Positions 1 through 12,317 of a DNA stretch of 64,000 nucleotides are shown one piece after another (position 1 is the first letter of the stretch; each line of letters opens with the position of its first letter). Position numbers and translations under genes: made by a program. Origin of the DNA: Ceratothoa steindachneri. Lineage: Eukaryota > Arthropoda > Malacostraca > Isopoda > Cymothoidae. Below the pieces are notes generated by a model. That model was given only the letters and a program-made list of their open reading frames with translations, ran no database searches and had not been told where the DNA came from. Location: the NCBI GenBank assembly GCA_963969495.1, contig OZ018335.1:89252440-89316439 (forward strand), read 5' to 3'.

Positions 1-2288
1 GATTTTTTATCATTTCCTGTCAACGTCCGCCTCAGTCTAATTTCCATCAGCTCGAATATTCACATTTTCAATCATTCGGTGTCTTTCCTTCCTTGAAGTT
101 GATAAGATTTTATTTTGTCCTTATAACTTTTACATTTCCACCTTTACATTTCCTTTCCTTTTACCTATCTTTTTCCTTAAACTCTATCATGTTGTCGGTT
201 AACATATGATTTGCATTCATCTTTATCATTTATGTACCCTTTTCTGAATATTAGTGCGACTGTAGTATTTCCTTTAAATTTGATCTCTTTAACTCTAATA
301 TATTTTTGTTTTTGTCTCATTTATTTATTCTCATGTTTAGTTATGCATTGCTTATTTAATAATTAAATTAATGTGTGTCATTATAGGAATTAGCTGTCAA
401 TGAACATAGAAAATGTTAGAAACGTTTTAAGTGCACATGTTCCTCCGTTTCTTGGTCCTAGCATTAATTTTCCTGCATAGGTACAAAAATAGATCCCGTT
501 CATGAAACGAACATACCTTTCTCAATCACTCCTGCAATAATTACTTCTGTAATCCATTATTTCCTGCTCGCTTTCCTACAAGAAATTCCCCTCAAAATTT
601 TATTCCATATCTTTAAATTGAAAAATAAGCCTTTGAGGCCATAGATCTGTCGACAGAAAGTGGTGTCATTCTTGTTGATGCAAATTGAAAGGAATGTGCA
701 CCGTAAAGCTCCATTGCGTACTCTTTAAAAGCGAATTTTATGGGACTATATTTTCAAAAACTTTTAACACGATCACCCTTTTGACTTTCTATTTCTTTTT
801 TAAGGAGTAAAAGTGAAAATGAATAAAAATATAAAGCTAAGAATTGATTTCATTTTACGCGAGTTTCAAGGAACGAACGTCTCGTCTAATTTTCCTTGTT
901 TACCAAGTACCGAAATCGCCATGGGAATTATAGATGGATTTTAACAATATGGAATAAGGTAATTTATATCAAGGTTTGATAAAGTTTTCGTCTTTTTATC
1001 AACGTCTAACCTTCATATGTTTTCAGCTTAAAGAGAATGTGAGGTAGCTGCCCCGGTGTTACATACCTTCATACCGATGTCTCACAAGTGCCCATCTTCA
1101 TCTTTTAGCCTCCTCTCGTGCAAAAATGCAGTAGGGTAGGGAGTAAAAGTTCGGTTTAAGAGACGCAATGCACGCGAATGTTCAATATAATTGAAATATT
1201 CGATAGGGTCGTATTTTGTGCCTGACACTGCAATACGCTCTCTAATAGATTAATTGCACCGGAACTGGATTGACAAAAATGTGTATCGATTCTGCAAGAC
1301 AACTTCTTCGCAATATTTTGCCGTTACCATTAGGGTAGGACATTCTCCGCAGCAGATTTTTCTTAATGCCTTGGGTGAATAACAAGGGTCTTCGGCTTAG
1401 TAACACCGAATTAACACTTATAAGCCTATTTCAAAGGTGGCGTATATGTACCATGGACAATTAATTACATAAAGGTACTAATAAAAAAGATGTGAGATAT
1501 ACAGTTGCAAACATGTCATAAAACAAGTTATCATTAAAAAACGTAACTCACAAATCTGTTTCAAACATTAATAATTCCTTCTTTGCGTTGTCAGCAATGT
1601 CCCGGTCATTCCCTAGTGATCTTTGGTCATATCGTGTCACATGAAGTTTTCGTAGGTCAGTCTCTTGTTTAAAGATATTTTTAATTTGTTTGATGTTTTA
1701 TTTACGTTATTCCTCTTTTTCGATAGTAACCTCATCAGTTATCCCAGCTTACGTGCTTAGTACTGCGAAGCTAAGTTACTTTTCTTTTAATTAAAGTTCA
1801 AATATATCTCAGCTTAAAAAAATGGATAGGGGATGAAAAACAAGGACAACAAGCAAGGACAAATTGCCAGGGCGAATAACGAGGCTGAAAGAAAACACTA
1901 CAAAAAGTAGAATAAAAATCAATTTGGAAAAGTATAAATGCGACCATATGATGCCAAAAATGCCTACGGGCCAATTGCTGCAAATTGGGTGGGAAAGGAC
2001 GAAATTATGATTCAGGGGTAAAATCTCTGCGTTTGTGTCTATGTGAATGTGTTTGTGTGCTCCTGCATAAGTGTAAGCGTGTTTTGCTCGTGTGTATGTA
2101 ATAGCATGTTCATTAAAAAAATATATATATCTGATTATCCGACTGGCTGGTAATCCATTTATCTATCGATCCTAGTTTGTTTGTTACTTTGACCTCAGCT
2201 AGATCTCTTCCATTACCTGTTTTCTCTTTTCTCAAGAATTGTCTCTTTGTACCCTTTTGGCGTCTATGAAGACCATGAGTTTCCTATT
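1..2288. other. Unassigned AT-rich DNA
   Basis: No open reading frame here looks like a known protein, and I see no RNA gene, inverted repeat or long tandem repeat. The longest ORFs are about 60 residues of low-complexity composition. There is a short TG-rich stretch near 2030-2095. Confidence 0.6.
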
Positions 2289-2296
2289 GCTTAAGC

Positions 2297-2547
2297 CAGG
2301 CACGGATCCAGGGGTGGGAGGCTAGGGGGCTTTAGCTTCCCCCTCCCTCCTAATTTCAGACCCATTATGTTTATATTTCTTTTTTAAACCACACTTATTA
2401 ATACTCACTCCTGTGTGAGATGCTGTTATTTATTATCAATGCTGTGTAAGATAACCATTATTAATCATCAATGCCCTTTTCTCAGATTACTCAGAGGGAG
2501 GAATTCCGGTTAGCCTTCTCCAAATATTTATCCTGGATCCGCCACTG
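2297..2547. mobile_element. hAT-type MITE, copy 1
   Basis: A 251-bp element whose right end, read inward, is CAGTGGCGGATCCAGG and whose left end is a mutated version of it (CAGGCACGGATCCAGG). It is flanked by an imperfect 8-bp duplication (GCTTAAGC at 2289-2296, GGTTAAAC at 2548-2555, 6 of 8 matching). Eight-base duplications and a CAGTGG-type end are typical of hAT transposons. It has no coding capacity. Two relatives lie at 30473-30940 and from 63915 to the window end, the last in opposite orientation. Confidence 0.75.
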
Positions 2548-2555
2548 GGTTAAAC

Positions 2556-5007
2556 CCTTTTCTCCTTTGTAGATATCACTTTGGTTCTTCCTCACCCCAC
2601 TTGCCCCTGGTTAGCTTTAGTTTTTGTAATATGAAGAAAACACTACGGCAGATATAAATCTCTCCCGTGAATCCCTATTATTTCTTTTGAGGATTAAATC
2701 AAAACCGAATGAATGAAAATCGGAGTGAAAACCTGATGAATTCGTGCGATGATAAACTTATATTCAAATCGATCCTATTTCACCCATCCTTCCCAAGGGT
2801 GATCGGAACATGGAGCTTATCCCTCCTGACCAAAATGATCAGTCAAACAAGGGTAAACAACGTTGATCTTATCACTGGAAGGGAGCTCGATTTCGACAAC
2901 CCTGTCCACAATGGCATGAATCCAACCCTCACTCAACCAAAGATACCAAATCGCTCTCGCCTGCTATCAAAACTCTCCTCGTAAATCATAGTTTCCCATT
3001 GAAGACTTGCGAGCCTATTCCACCCTTCGATTTGTGTATATGTCTATCCTGTAGTACATAACGTACATATGTACATTTTTATATCAAATTTGTATATATA
3101 TATATATATATATATATGTACAGAAACTAACCAAAGAGGTTTATCTTTTTTATGAGGCTATGTTGACACGCACGCACATATACACAAATCTCTCTGTTCA
3201 TCGAGTTGATGCTTTTAAGTGGGCATCTGATTGGTATCGGATGCCCAGCTGACCAAACGATTGTTTTCATGAAGAGCTTCTGTTCTTCACTGAAAGGGAT
3301 ACCCTATTTATATACCCGTGCTCATTCGTATTTACACAAGAGCAAGAGTTGATTTGCTCTCATGGTTACTTTCGATTGATACAAAGCCTTTGAGAAAACA
3401 CACATAGATAAAGGGTTTACCAGAAAAGATTCGGTGTACATGAGCTTGCCAGAACCAGTTTAGGCCAGTAGATAGGAAGATAGTGGGGATGTCATGGTTT
3501 TAATGGAATATTTTGAGGTACAAACACCACTTAGTGTTTATACTGAGAATTGGAAGTACAAGCAGATGACCCAACGTAAAATTTATGAAAGACATTAGTT
3601 ATGTTGTGTAAGTGGATCAATTTCCTTTATTATCTTGAGCTCATTTTTTAAATGGATACCCTAAAGATTTGTAATTTTTTTAGAAATTATTAAAAAAATT
3701 ACCATTCTAGTAGAACTGAGCAATTCTAGGGGAATGGAGCCATTCTCTGAAAGAAGATACTCGAATTTTCCTCCTTCGGGGAAGGATGGTGCCAATCCGG
3801 TGGCATTGCCGACCGATGAGAGCGAAAGGAAAAGGCAGACGAAGAGGTGGATTTCATTTGAGAGTGATTGAGTTTTTATTACTTATCGTAATTGTGTAAT
3901 CCAATGATACATGGTCAATCAAAAAAATAAGAACCGAAAAACGAAATGAATAGAAAGCCCAAGAATAATGGAAAAGACTAGGGATAAGACAAATTCCAAT
4001 AACAGACAATCAAATTTGAATGCTTGAGTCAGTTAAAGGACTCAGTCCCCAGATTGAACAAAGAGCACTGGATTAGGAGTATAAATTCATTCTCGCTCGT
4101 GACGCCTGGCGAAGGAGTAATCTGAACTAAGAACAGATAAGACTCATTGGTAGTAGGTGTGCATTTGTGAAGGGCATAAGAAAAACGTAGCGTAAGCCTA
4201 TTTCTATGCCTGCGCATACTATGTACGTTTATAGCCACGTTCGCTGAATCGGGAGCTGGGCTTTTGTTTGCTACCTCTGAATAATCTTGAAAATGGTCGA
4301 GATCTAGATATACAGACACCCAAACTTCACTGTAGCAGCTAATTTTTTTTTTAAATCTAAGTTAATCTAATTTTGCTCCTCCTCCAGATTTTTTGTATTT
4401 TACTTATTGTTGCTTAAAATTCCATTTTCCAAGAACAACCATGTTTGGTTAAGTTAATCATTGTGAGGTAGTAGCATAAGTTACCCCCTGAATTAAAGTT
4501 ACATACAAAAACCTGATTACCCATTCCTCCAAATAGTGCCCAGACACCATAATCTGTACGCAACCGTAATCGACTGTGGGCTGCAGTGTTTCTATATCAA
4601 ACTCTTCCCTTGGTTTCTTCAGTCGTACGTGTTCCCAGTTTAAAATCGATGCAAATTTGGAGTCATCCGAAAAAAATTATACCGCGTTTAAAAACTTGAG
4701 GCTTTTTTTATTTTATGAGCGCAAATATATTTATTCATTGAATACTAAATAAAATGGGATAATTGGGCGAATTTAGAGTCTATATGTCACTTCTGTGATC
4801 TTAAAACTGAAGTTTGGCCGCATCAGTTCTTTCAACGACATGAAGATTTCGGTTAAAATTGCAAAATCGATCCGGTTATCTTAATTGACGTTTTTCACTT
4901 TCTTTTTGGTTTCATATTATGGAATTATTATTCTATTGAGAGTAGAAAGGGTTATGCAGAGATTATTAGTTATCTTGTGATCGAGATAGACCAATCAATT
5001 TCCTTTG
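2556..5007. other. Unassigned AT-rich DNA with a short (TA)n
   Basis: No gene is recognised. A (TA)n run of about 25 bp sits at 3093-3117. ORFs up to 96 residues (for example 2709-2984 on the plus strand and 4029-4319 on the minus strand) show no familiar motif and I do not call them genes. Confidence 0.5.
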
Positions 5008-5009
5008 TA

Positions 5010-6320
5010 ATGGGTGTTCCAATAACTTGGACAGAATTTAAATGTAAGTTAAGTTTAAGCGTTTAAGGATTTTTATTTTTTTTTTCAGATTTAACAACTA
5101 CAGTCTTTGGCAATTTTAACCATGGAAAGATTAATAATCAAACAACGTGTTAAAGTTATCGAAGCCTATTACGAAAATGGACGTTCAAACAGAAACGTAT
5201 TTCGGAGACTTCGCGATTTTTTTGGTCAACATAATTGACCAACCGAGAGTGCAATTGGGAAAATTGTTCGTAAATTCAAACAAACGGGGTCGGTGGTGGA
5301 TATAAAAACGCCATTGCGTGCTTTTTTACGCCATTCAGCTGAAAACATTGCTGCACTGCACGAGAATGTGGCCGAAGATCCAGACACCTCTATTCGTCGT
5401 CGCGCGCAGGAATTGAACCTCTCCACAACAACGTCACATCGAATTTTGACAAAAGATTTGTCTCTACACGCTTACAAAATTCAATTGACACAAGAACTGA
5501 AGACTGCTGATTACTTGAAGCGCCGTATATTCGTCAATTGGGTGCACGAGCCAAGACAAGCCGGTGATGATTTTTCGAAAAAATCATCTTTAGTGATGAA
5601 GCCCATTTTCATCTTGGTGGATTCGTTAATAAACACAATTGTCGCATTTGGGCTGATGAAAATCCCAGGAAGATTGGCGAAAAGCCAATGCATCCACAAA
5701 AGGTCACTGTTTGGTGTGCATTTTTTGCTAGCGGAATCATTCGGCCGTATTTCTTCGAAAATGATGCCAGGAATTCTGTTACGGTGACAGGCGAGCGATA
5801 CCGTAAAATGATAACCAACTTTTTATGGCTTGAATTGAATTCTATGGATGTCGAAGATTTGTGGTTTTAACAGCACGGCGCCACACGCCACACGCCACAC
5901 AGCCAATGCAACACTGGCCTTATTGAATGAGAAATTCCCAGGTCACATCATCTCTCGAAACAGCGAGGTCAATTGACCACCACGATCGTGTGACTTGACG
6001 CCTTTAGATTTCTTCCTTTGGGGTCATCTCAAAAGTAAGGTCTATGCCAACAAGCCAAACAACAATTCAACAGCTGAAAGATGAGATAATAAGGCATATT
6101 GGTGAGATCGAGGAGCAGCTATGCAGAGACGTCATCAAAGATTTTGACCATCGAATGGAGGTATGCCGCCGAAGCCTTGGCAGACATTTAGGCGATATTA
6201 TTTTTCACACATGATTGCCATGACTCAAATAACATGATCCAATAGTGAAATCAATAAATTTTCTCCAATAATACTGTTTTATTTATTGCTAACTTCGATC
6301 CGTCTTAATGGAACACCCTT
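5010..6320 (+). mobile_element. Mariner-family DNA transposon, full length, dead
   Basis: A 1311-bp element with matching ends: the left reads GGGTGTTCCA shortly after a TA at 5008-5009, and the right, read inward, gives the same GGGTGTTCCA before a TA at 6321-6322. TA duplication and about 1.3 kb length are standard for mariner. The terminal repeats agree well only over the outer 15-20 bases. It contains one decayed transposase gene on the plus strand. Confidence 0.9.
5122..6214 (+). pseudogene. Mariner transposase pseudogene
   Basis: In mariner elements this enzyme cuts the element out and pastes it at TA sites; here it is dead. The start at 5122 (MERLIIKQ) opens an N-terminal helix-turn-helix region, followed by the catalytic core. 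Visible core motifs are SDEAHFHLGG near 5595, KVTVWCAFF near 5700, and a PPRSCDLTPLDFFLWG block near 5980-6025 carrying the third acidic residue. Breaks: an in-frame stop near 5236; a one-base frameshift in an A-run near 5575-5582; a stop at 5868-5870; the second catalytic Asp (QQDGAT in relatives) reads His at 5874-5876; another stop near 5977; and a further frame change near 6060. Its frame would end at 6212-6214, just inside the right terminal repeat. Close relatives are common in ants and other arthropods. Confidence 0.88.
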
Positions 6321-6322
6321 TA

Positions 6323-8680
6323 TTTGTAAATCAAGACTTTTCTTATAAATTTTATATTCTACCTATGATTTAAGATACAAATATTACAATATAATCAAAA
6401 ACGAAACGACGATGAGTCATAGTGTTGGGCAAATATAATGATATGCAAACTTTATCTTAAAATAAATAGGTGTTTTGGGTGTTAATGTACCTCCTGCATT
6501 GCCTTGTATATCTGAAACCAGGGTCATATATAAACTTGTTCCCGCAAGTTTTTCTCTATACTTTGCTGACCCGAGTATTAGGAGTTTATCCGTTTTGTTG
6601 AATCAGTACCCATCATTCTCGCTTTCTTTCCTAATGATGATATTTTTAAAGTGTTGCTTTAATTAGTTTAACGATTATGCTTGTTCTACAGACCTTTAGT
6701 ACGATATCTCCCTCTCCTTTTATAATGAATTTCCTTGCGATTCCTTTAACTATTACAGAATTAACTCTGTGTCCAGAACGCGTCTTGGGAATTTCAGATT
6801 AACGTTGTTTTAGAACTTAGGTTAAGTTAGTTATAAAGGTTCGAAGCTTTGGGATTCAACACACAATCGCATTTTGATCTTGTCCCCGGGAAGATACTAA
6901 ACAAAACGGAAGATGACTTATTCCTAGCATTTAAGTTGACATTAGCAATTCTTATGCATAACTAAAACATAGATTTTTATAATTCTTAAAGCAACTTTAT
7001 CTTTTACCCTTTAATATGTTATATAATAATAAAGAGGCCGGTTAAACTCCCTTCAGCGTAAGGTTTGTAAAAGACTTCATACTAAAGCAGTAGCCTTTTT
7101 TATTAGTTTTTAGACCTCTGTACTAATCTCAAAGTACTTTTGGGGGCCATTTAGACAATGTGCCCACCTAATATATAAACAGAGATGCAACAGTTGACAG
7201 AATTCTTACATTTCTTCACTTTAACACTTTTACATTAATTTATTCCCGTTGACAAACGCCCATTGCAAGTCAAGATTGTCTAAGGACTTGCCGCAAAGGA
7301 AAAACGAATTCATATAATATGTAAGACTGAATAAATGAAGAAGAAAAAGAAAAGATAAACATTTATAAAGAGAAGACATAGGTTCATAGTTTCAAAAAAT
7401 AACTCCAATACTTTGAAGGTCATAAAAAACAGACAGAATATCAGTGCGGAGACTTGAGGTGAGGATATACAGAACGACCGCATGATTCAATGGTATAAAA
7501 TTAGACCAATCTCCCTTGGGATATTTAATTAAGAAATTAAACGACATTCAGTCGGTACCACTTTTATCCTTAGGTACTAAACAAGTCACCATCTGAACTT
7601 GTTTTAAATGTGTATGTAAATGAGTGTAGATAAATATTCGATAGCGTGGTTGTAGCACTTGAGATATATCAAAAATTTCTTTAAGATTAGACAATAGAAT
7701 TTTGGTGTGTAGCAAAAGGTTATATTCTTATTTTGCAACCAGCAAACTCTAAAGTGAACTATGGCAAGGTATCTTCAGTATGTTCTTCGCCATTTATACC
7801 GCCTGATTTACCGAAGCAGCCTAATGCTTTGAGTCTCATACTGTATAGTCGTGTATGGTGGTCTGAATACAATCGACGCATTCATAGTGGCTAACAAAAT
7901 CAAAATGCTCTCGCGTTAGAGATGCCATGAAGCTTTCCAATGACAGAGTTTTCGAAGTTGTTTTCGATGTGGTTGCTCCTTCAATTGCTAAGCCAAGATT
8001 TAGAAGAATAGGTTTAGACTGTGTGAATTCAGAAAGGAGGTATTTCATATTTCATACGATACTCAAGATTTAAATGGGGTTCCACAAGTCCTTTGCTTAG
8101 TATCCCTCCTAAGATTTAAGCGAAGGGAGATTGATCATGAAAAGTTCTTTGTTAGGGGTCTTAAAATTAGTGTGAACGTGCTTCTTAAGATTACATAATA
8201 AAACGGAGGAGAGCAAATGTGATTTTGCGTTCTTTGTTCAGTCATTACTCCCTTAGTTGTCTATTGTGCAGCAAGTAGCTCCATCAAACCACTATCTCAC
8301 AAGGATTTTTCGATTGCATTATGAAGGTCACAGTACAGAGACAGAGGCAGATGGCCTTTTAAAGGATAGGTTCTTCATTTTCACTTCGTTCACCTTTGCA
8401 TTGAATTTATAAAGGCTACAGAGTGTGAATGAAAAGACTGTGGTGTTTCAGAGCAGCTGCCTGAGATTAGTCCATATTGGATGAGTCTTCTTTAATTTCA
8501 TTTTAAGTATGTCATAAAACTTTTAGAAGTGTCAATGACATCCAAAGATGTACCTGAATATACAATTATCTTAAACAGGTCAGCGTACATATATCAGCAC
8601 CACCCTGTAGAGTAAACATTTCTGCTCCACTTCTAATTTCTGTCATATGAAAGAAGTCAGAAGAATTTTCCTTAATTCTC
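6323..8680. other. Unassigned AT-rich DNA
   Basis: No gene, RNA or repeat recognised. ORFs of 60-70 residues are not supported by motifs. Confidence 0.5.
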
Positions 8681-9271
8681 CTTGTAAATACCAAATGATA
8701 GTTACTAGTTTGAAGCTATTAGAATTAATGAATTACTCTATAAACTTTTAGGAGATAGAGCTACGAGAATCGAGGGGAAAATACCAGTTATCTAACTAGG
8801 GAAAGTAAATCAGTTACGGTTTTATTCTTCATCAAAGTAAGGGGAGTCTGTACTCGTTGCTAGAGCATATCTGGCTCCTTGTAAATACCAAATGATAATT
8901 ACTAGTTAAAAGCTACTAGAATTAATGAATTACTTTATAAGCTTTTAGGAGATAGAACTACGAGAATCAAGGGGGAAATACCAGTTATCTAACTAGGAAA
9001 AGTAAATCAGTTACGTTTTTATTCTTCATCAAAGTAAGGGGAGTCTGTACTCGTTGCTAGAGCATATCTGGCTCCTTGAAAATACCAAATGATAATTACT
9101 AGTTAAAAGCTACTAGAATTAATGAATTACTTTATAGGCTTTTATGAGATAGAGCTACGAGAATCAAGGGGAAAATACCAGTTATCTAACTAGGAAACGT
9201 AAATCAGTTACGTTTTTATTCTTCATCAAAGTAAGGGGAGTCTGTATTCGTTGCTAGAGCATATCTGGCTC
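8681..9271. repeat. Three-copy tandem repeat, 197-bp unit
   Basis: Units start at 8681, 8878 and 9075 with CTTGTAAATACCAAATGATA (third copy CTTGAAAATA...). Copies are more than 90 percent alike by eye. Each unit ends with a GTTGCTAGAGCATATCTGGCT motif. In the last copy this motif is followed by its own inverse, forming a hairpin. Confidence 0.9.
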
Positions 9272-9278
9272 TAGCAAC
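9250..9278. other. Perfect 11-bp hairpin closing the 197-bp array
   Basis: GTTGCTAGAGC, a 7-base loop ATATCTG, then GCTCTAGCAAC. CTAA follows 11 bases later at 9290-9293. A hairpin about 11 bases before CTRR is the layout of a Helitron 3' end, though the next base is A rather than the expected host T. Confidence 0.6.
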
Positions 9279-9293
9279 AGGGTTTTGGTCTAA

Positions 9294-9930
9294 AAAAAAT
9301 AAAATTTTCAGTACATATGTTCTAATAATTTATTCTTAGTCTATTTTTTTCAGAACCATGCTAATTTGTTAGGCCTACAGGCAAGAAAAAACTTTTATGG
9401 GAATTTTTTGATATATGGTAAAAAACAATCCTCAGAGCTTTTTTTCGTTTAAATTTGAAATAAACAAAACAAAAACAAAACAACCTAGCCATGCGTTAAT
9501 TTTAATGCATTTTCTGAACTTTACGATTTGTATATTTTAATTTCATAACATTCGATAAACATATTTTTTTTATGAACTCTTTAGAAATAATTTGATAAAA
9601 GCGTCAAATATACGAAAAACCAGCCTAAACTTTATTAATTTCGGAAAACCACTGAATGTCTTTTTTTCAATCATTTTCTTTTATCAAAAAGCTTCAAAAT
9701 ATTAAATAATTGCCTTTAATCAAATTACAATAATGCATAAAGTCAGCCTTGAACTAAGAGAATTTTTTTTTTAAATTCAAACTGTTGAAAAAACTGCCTT
9801 CCTAAAATATAAAATATAGTGTTAGGGATGAATTTCTTTTAGCAGTATATTGGACTTTTCACTCTTTCTCAACTGACAATGGTTTCATTAATCAGATCAT
9901 ACAAAGTAGTAATAGACAGGAGAAACAGTC
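9294..9930. other. Unassigned AT-rich DNA
   Basis: Poly-A and poly-T rich, no gene or ordered repeat seen. Confidence 0.5.
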
Positions 9931-9938
9931 TTACTTAC

Positions 9939-10230
9939 TCGAGTTGCAGCGTGGAAGACGATTGACGGCGACAACGTAAACAAATATTTTCCAAACAATA
10001 ACTCTACTGACCGGCGCCGGTAAACCTCAATCCTCACTGCTTCTCATCACCTTAATCAACCTTGGAGCAAATCAGGACCTCCTAGCCAACCTCAAGATCT
10101 GCTACAACGATACAACCTCAAAACCAACGCGCTTTTCGCAAACTGCGGGCGAACCAGCGTGGTTTCTATCTTCTCAGCTGGGCCAGACAGCTCCTTCCAG
10201 CACAGCCAAACCACAACATTTTTTGTTGTG
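9939..10230 (-). other. Possible non-coding exon with a strong splice donor
   Basis: This block is clearly more GC-rich than its surroundings and holds several CpGs. On the minus strand it ends in CAACTCGA followed by GTAAGTAAG at 9938-9930, a near-perfect 5' splice site. All three minus-strand frames contain stops, so if it is an exon it is untranslated leader or lncRNA. It could equally be a transposon fragment. No promoter element is convincing upstream. Confidence 0.25.
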
Positions 10231-10439
10231 GTTCCCTATAACTAAAAATTACTTAAATAAAATGCTGTATTTATGCACTAAAACTTTTTCTACGGAATTT
10301 CCATTTCTAAACAACCCACAGGAGGATAATTCATATTGCTCCACTTAAACAACATGAAATTTACTCTTTAATTTAAGTGACATAATTTAAGTCATGTTGC
10401 CAGAAACAGCGAAGTCACCCATCTAAGCATATTACTTAT

Positions 10440-12317
10440 ATCTGGTTCCTTCCAATTATCGAGCAATTGTGAGCGACCTAACAAGGCATGGGCATCAGGT
10501 TCCTTCTTTCTTACTTGGGTAAATTTTGAGCCACCCACCAGACCATGAGTACTTGGTTACTTTCATTTTACCAGATCCAATTGTGAGCCAATCACCAGAT
10601 CATGCGCAACTCGATCTTTTTTTTTTTACCCATACTAATTATGTGCCATCCATCAAAGCATGAGCATTTGATTCCTTACCTTTTAGTTCAGCCAAATGAT
10701 AGACACCCTCAAGAGCAAGTGCACAATGGTCCCTTCATTTTAAGCATAACCAATTATAGGCTCCAATCAGAAAATTCACATCTAAATCCTTCATTTTTTC
10801 TTGAGCCAATTGTGAGCCACATACCAAAGCAGGCGCACCTGGTTTCTTCCTTTTTACTCGAACCATTGGTCAGCCACCAACCAGGGCATGGGCACCATGT
10901 TTCTTACTTTATAATTTATATAATTATGAGCTACCAACCAAAGCAAGCGCGCCTAATTCCTTCATTTTTACGTTAGTTAATTGTTAGCCACCGACCAAAG
11001 CATAGAGACTTGCTCCTTCTTTTTATATCTAAACCAAATGTGAGCCATATACAAGACAATGCGCCCTTTTTCCTTCCTTTTACTTGAGCCATTTGTGAAC
11101 CACCCATCAGAGCATGCGCAACTGGTCCCTTACTTTTTCCTTGATCCAAGTGTGAGCCACCCAGGAAAGATTGAACAGCTGGTTCCTTTATTCTTCATTG
11201 AGCCAATTTTGAAACACCCACCAGACCATGTGCACCTGGTTCTATCATTTTTACTCCAGCGAATCATGAGGGATTCACCTCTCAGGTGGTGCCTTAATTT
11301 TTAAATCAAACACTAATGAGCCACCCACCAGAATATGGACATTTAGTTCTTCCTTTATTACTCGAACCAATTTTAAGCAACCCAAAAGAACAAGCGCACC
11401 TGGTTCTTTCCTTTTTACCTGATAAAAATGTGATCCACCCAGACGAGCATGCGCACCTGGTTTTTTCCATTTTCTTATACCAATTTAGTCCACTCTCTAG
11501 AACATGCATACCTGATCTTTTCCTTTTTACTAGAGCCAATTAAAAACTACTGTCCTTACCACGCGCACCTGTTCTCTTTATGTTGAGCCTAGAGAATTGT
11601 GAGCCAGGCACCAGGGCAGGGGCACCTGGTTGCTCCTTTTTACGTGAGCAATTGTGAAAGAACATAGGCACTTGTTTCCTTACTTTATACTCGAGCCAAT
11701 TGTGAGGCAGCAACTTGACCATGCTATTTATTCACGCAAATATGGACACCTATTTCCTTTTGCATTATACGAGCTAACTGGTGGACACTCAGCACAAAAT
11801 CCTTAGCTGAATTTTCCTTATTACTTGAGTGAAGTAAGAGCCACCCACCAAAGCACTCGAAACTGATTACTTCCAGTTTTATTCGAGCCAGTTGTGAACT
11901 CACCACCAAAAAGGTGCACTTAGTTCTTTACTTTTTCTTCGAACCGACTTTGAGGCGCCCAGAAGAGCATGCGCACCTAGTTCCTTTCTTTTTACCTAAG
12001 ACAATTATGAACTTTCCACCAAAATATGGACACTTCGTTCCCTCTTTATTCCCCGGGTCAATTGTGAGCCACCAAGCAGAGCAGGCGCACATGGTTCCTT
12101 CATTTTTATTCAAGCAAATTGTGAGCAACCAACAGATTATGGGCACAAGTTTGCTTGATTTTTACTTTAGCCAATTGTGAGTCATCCTTCAGAGATGCGC
12201 AACTGCTTCCTTAGTTTGTACTCGTTGCGATTGTAAGCTACCAGGCACAACATGCGCTCGTGGTCTCTTTCTTTTACACCAGGTTAATTGTAAGTCACCC
12301 AGTAGAGCATACGTACC
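10440..12317 (+). repeat. 57-bp satellite array, block A
   Basis: About 33 diverged tandem units. A consensus unit contains TTCCTTCCTTTTTACTTGAG, then CCAATTGTGAGCCACCCACC, then AGAGCATGCGCACCTGG. Spacing between successive CCAATTGTGAG motifs is usually 54-58 bases. Because 57 is 3 x 19, frames stay open for a few units on both strands and give 19-residue periodic peptides; I do not consider these coding. The array stops at the solo LTR and resumes, in the same orientation, right after it. Confidence 0.93.

Noticed and set aside
6838..6850. GGTTCGAAGCT as a tRNA B box
   Set aside because: No acceptor or anticodon stem could be formed around it by eye.
8681..9271. Direct repeats as a possible CRISPR array
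   Set aside because: Units are 197 bp and continuous with no spacers, in a eukaryotic context.
10602..12180. ORFs of 75-124 residues across the satellite on both strands
   Set aside because: They arise because the 57-bp unit is a multiple of three; the 19-residue period, lack of a consistent start and presence on both strands argue against a protein.
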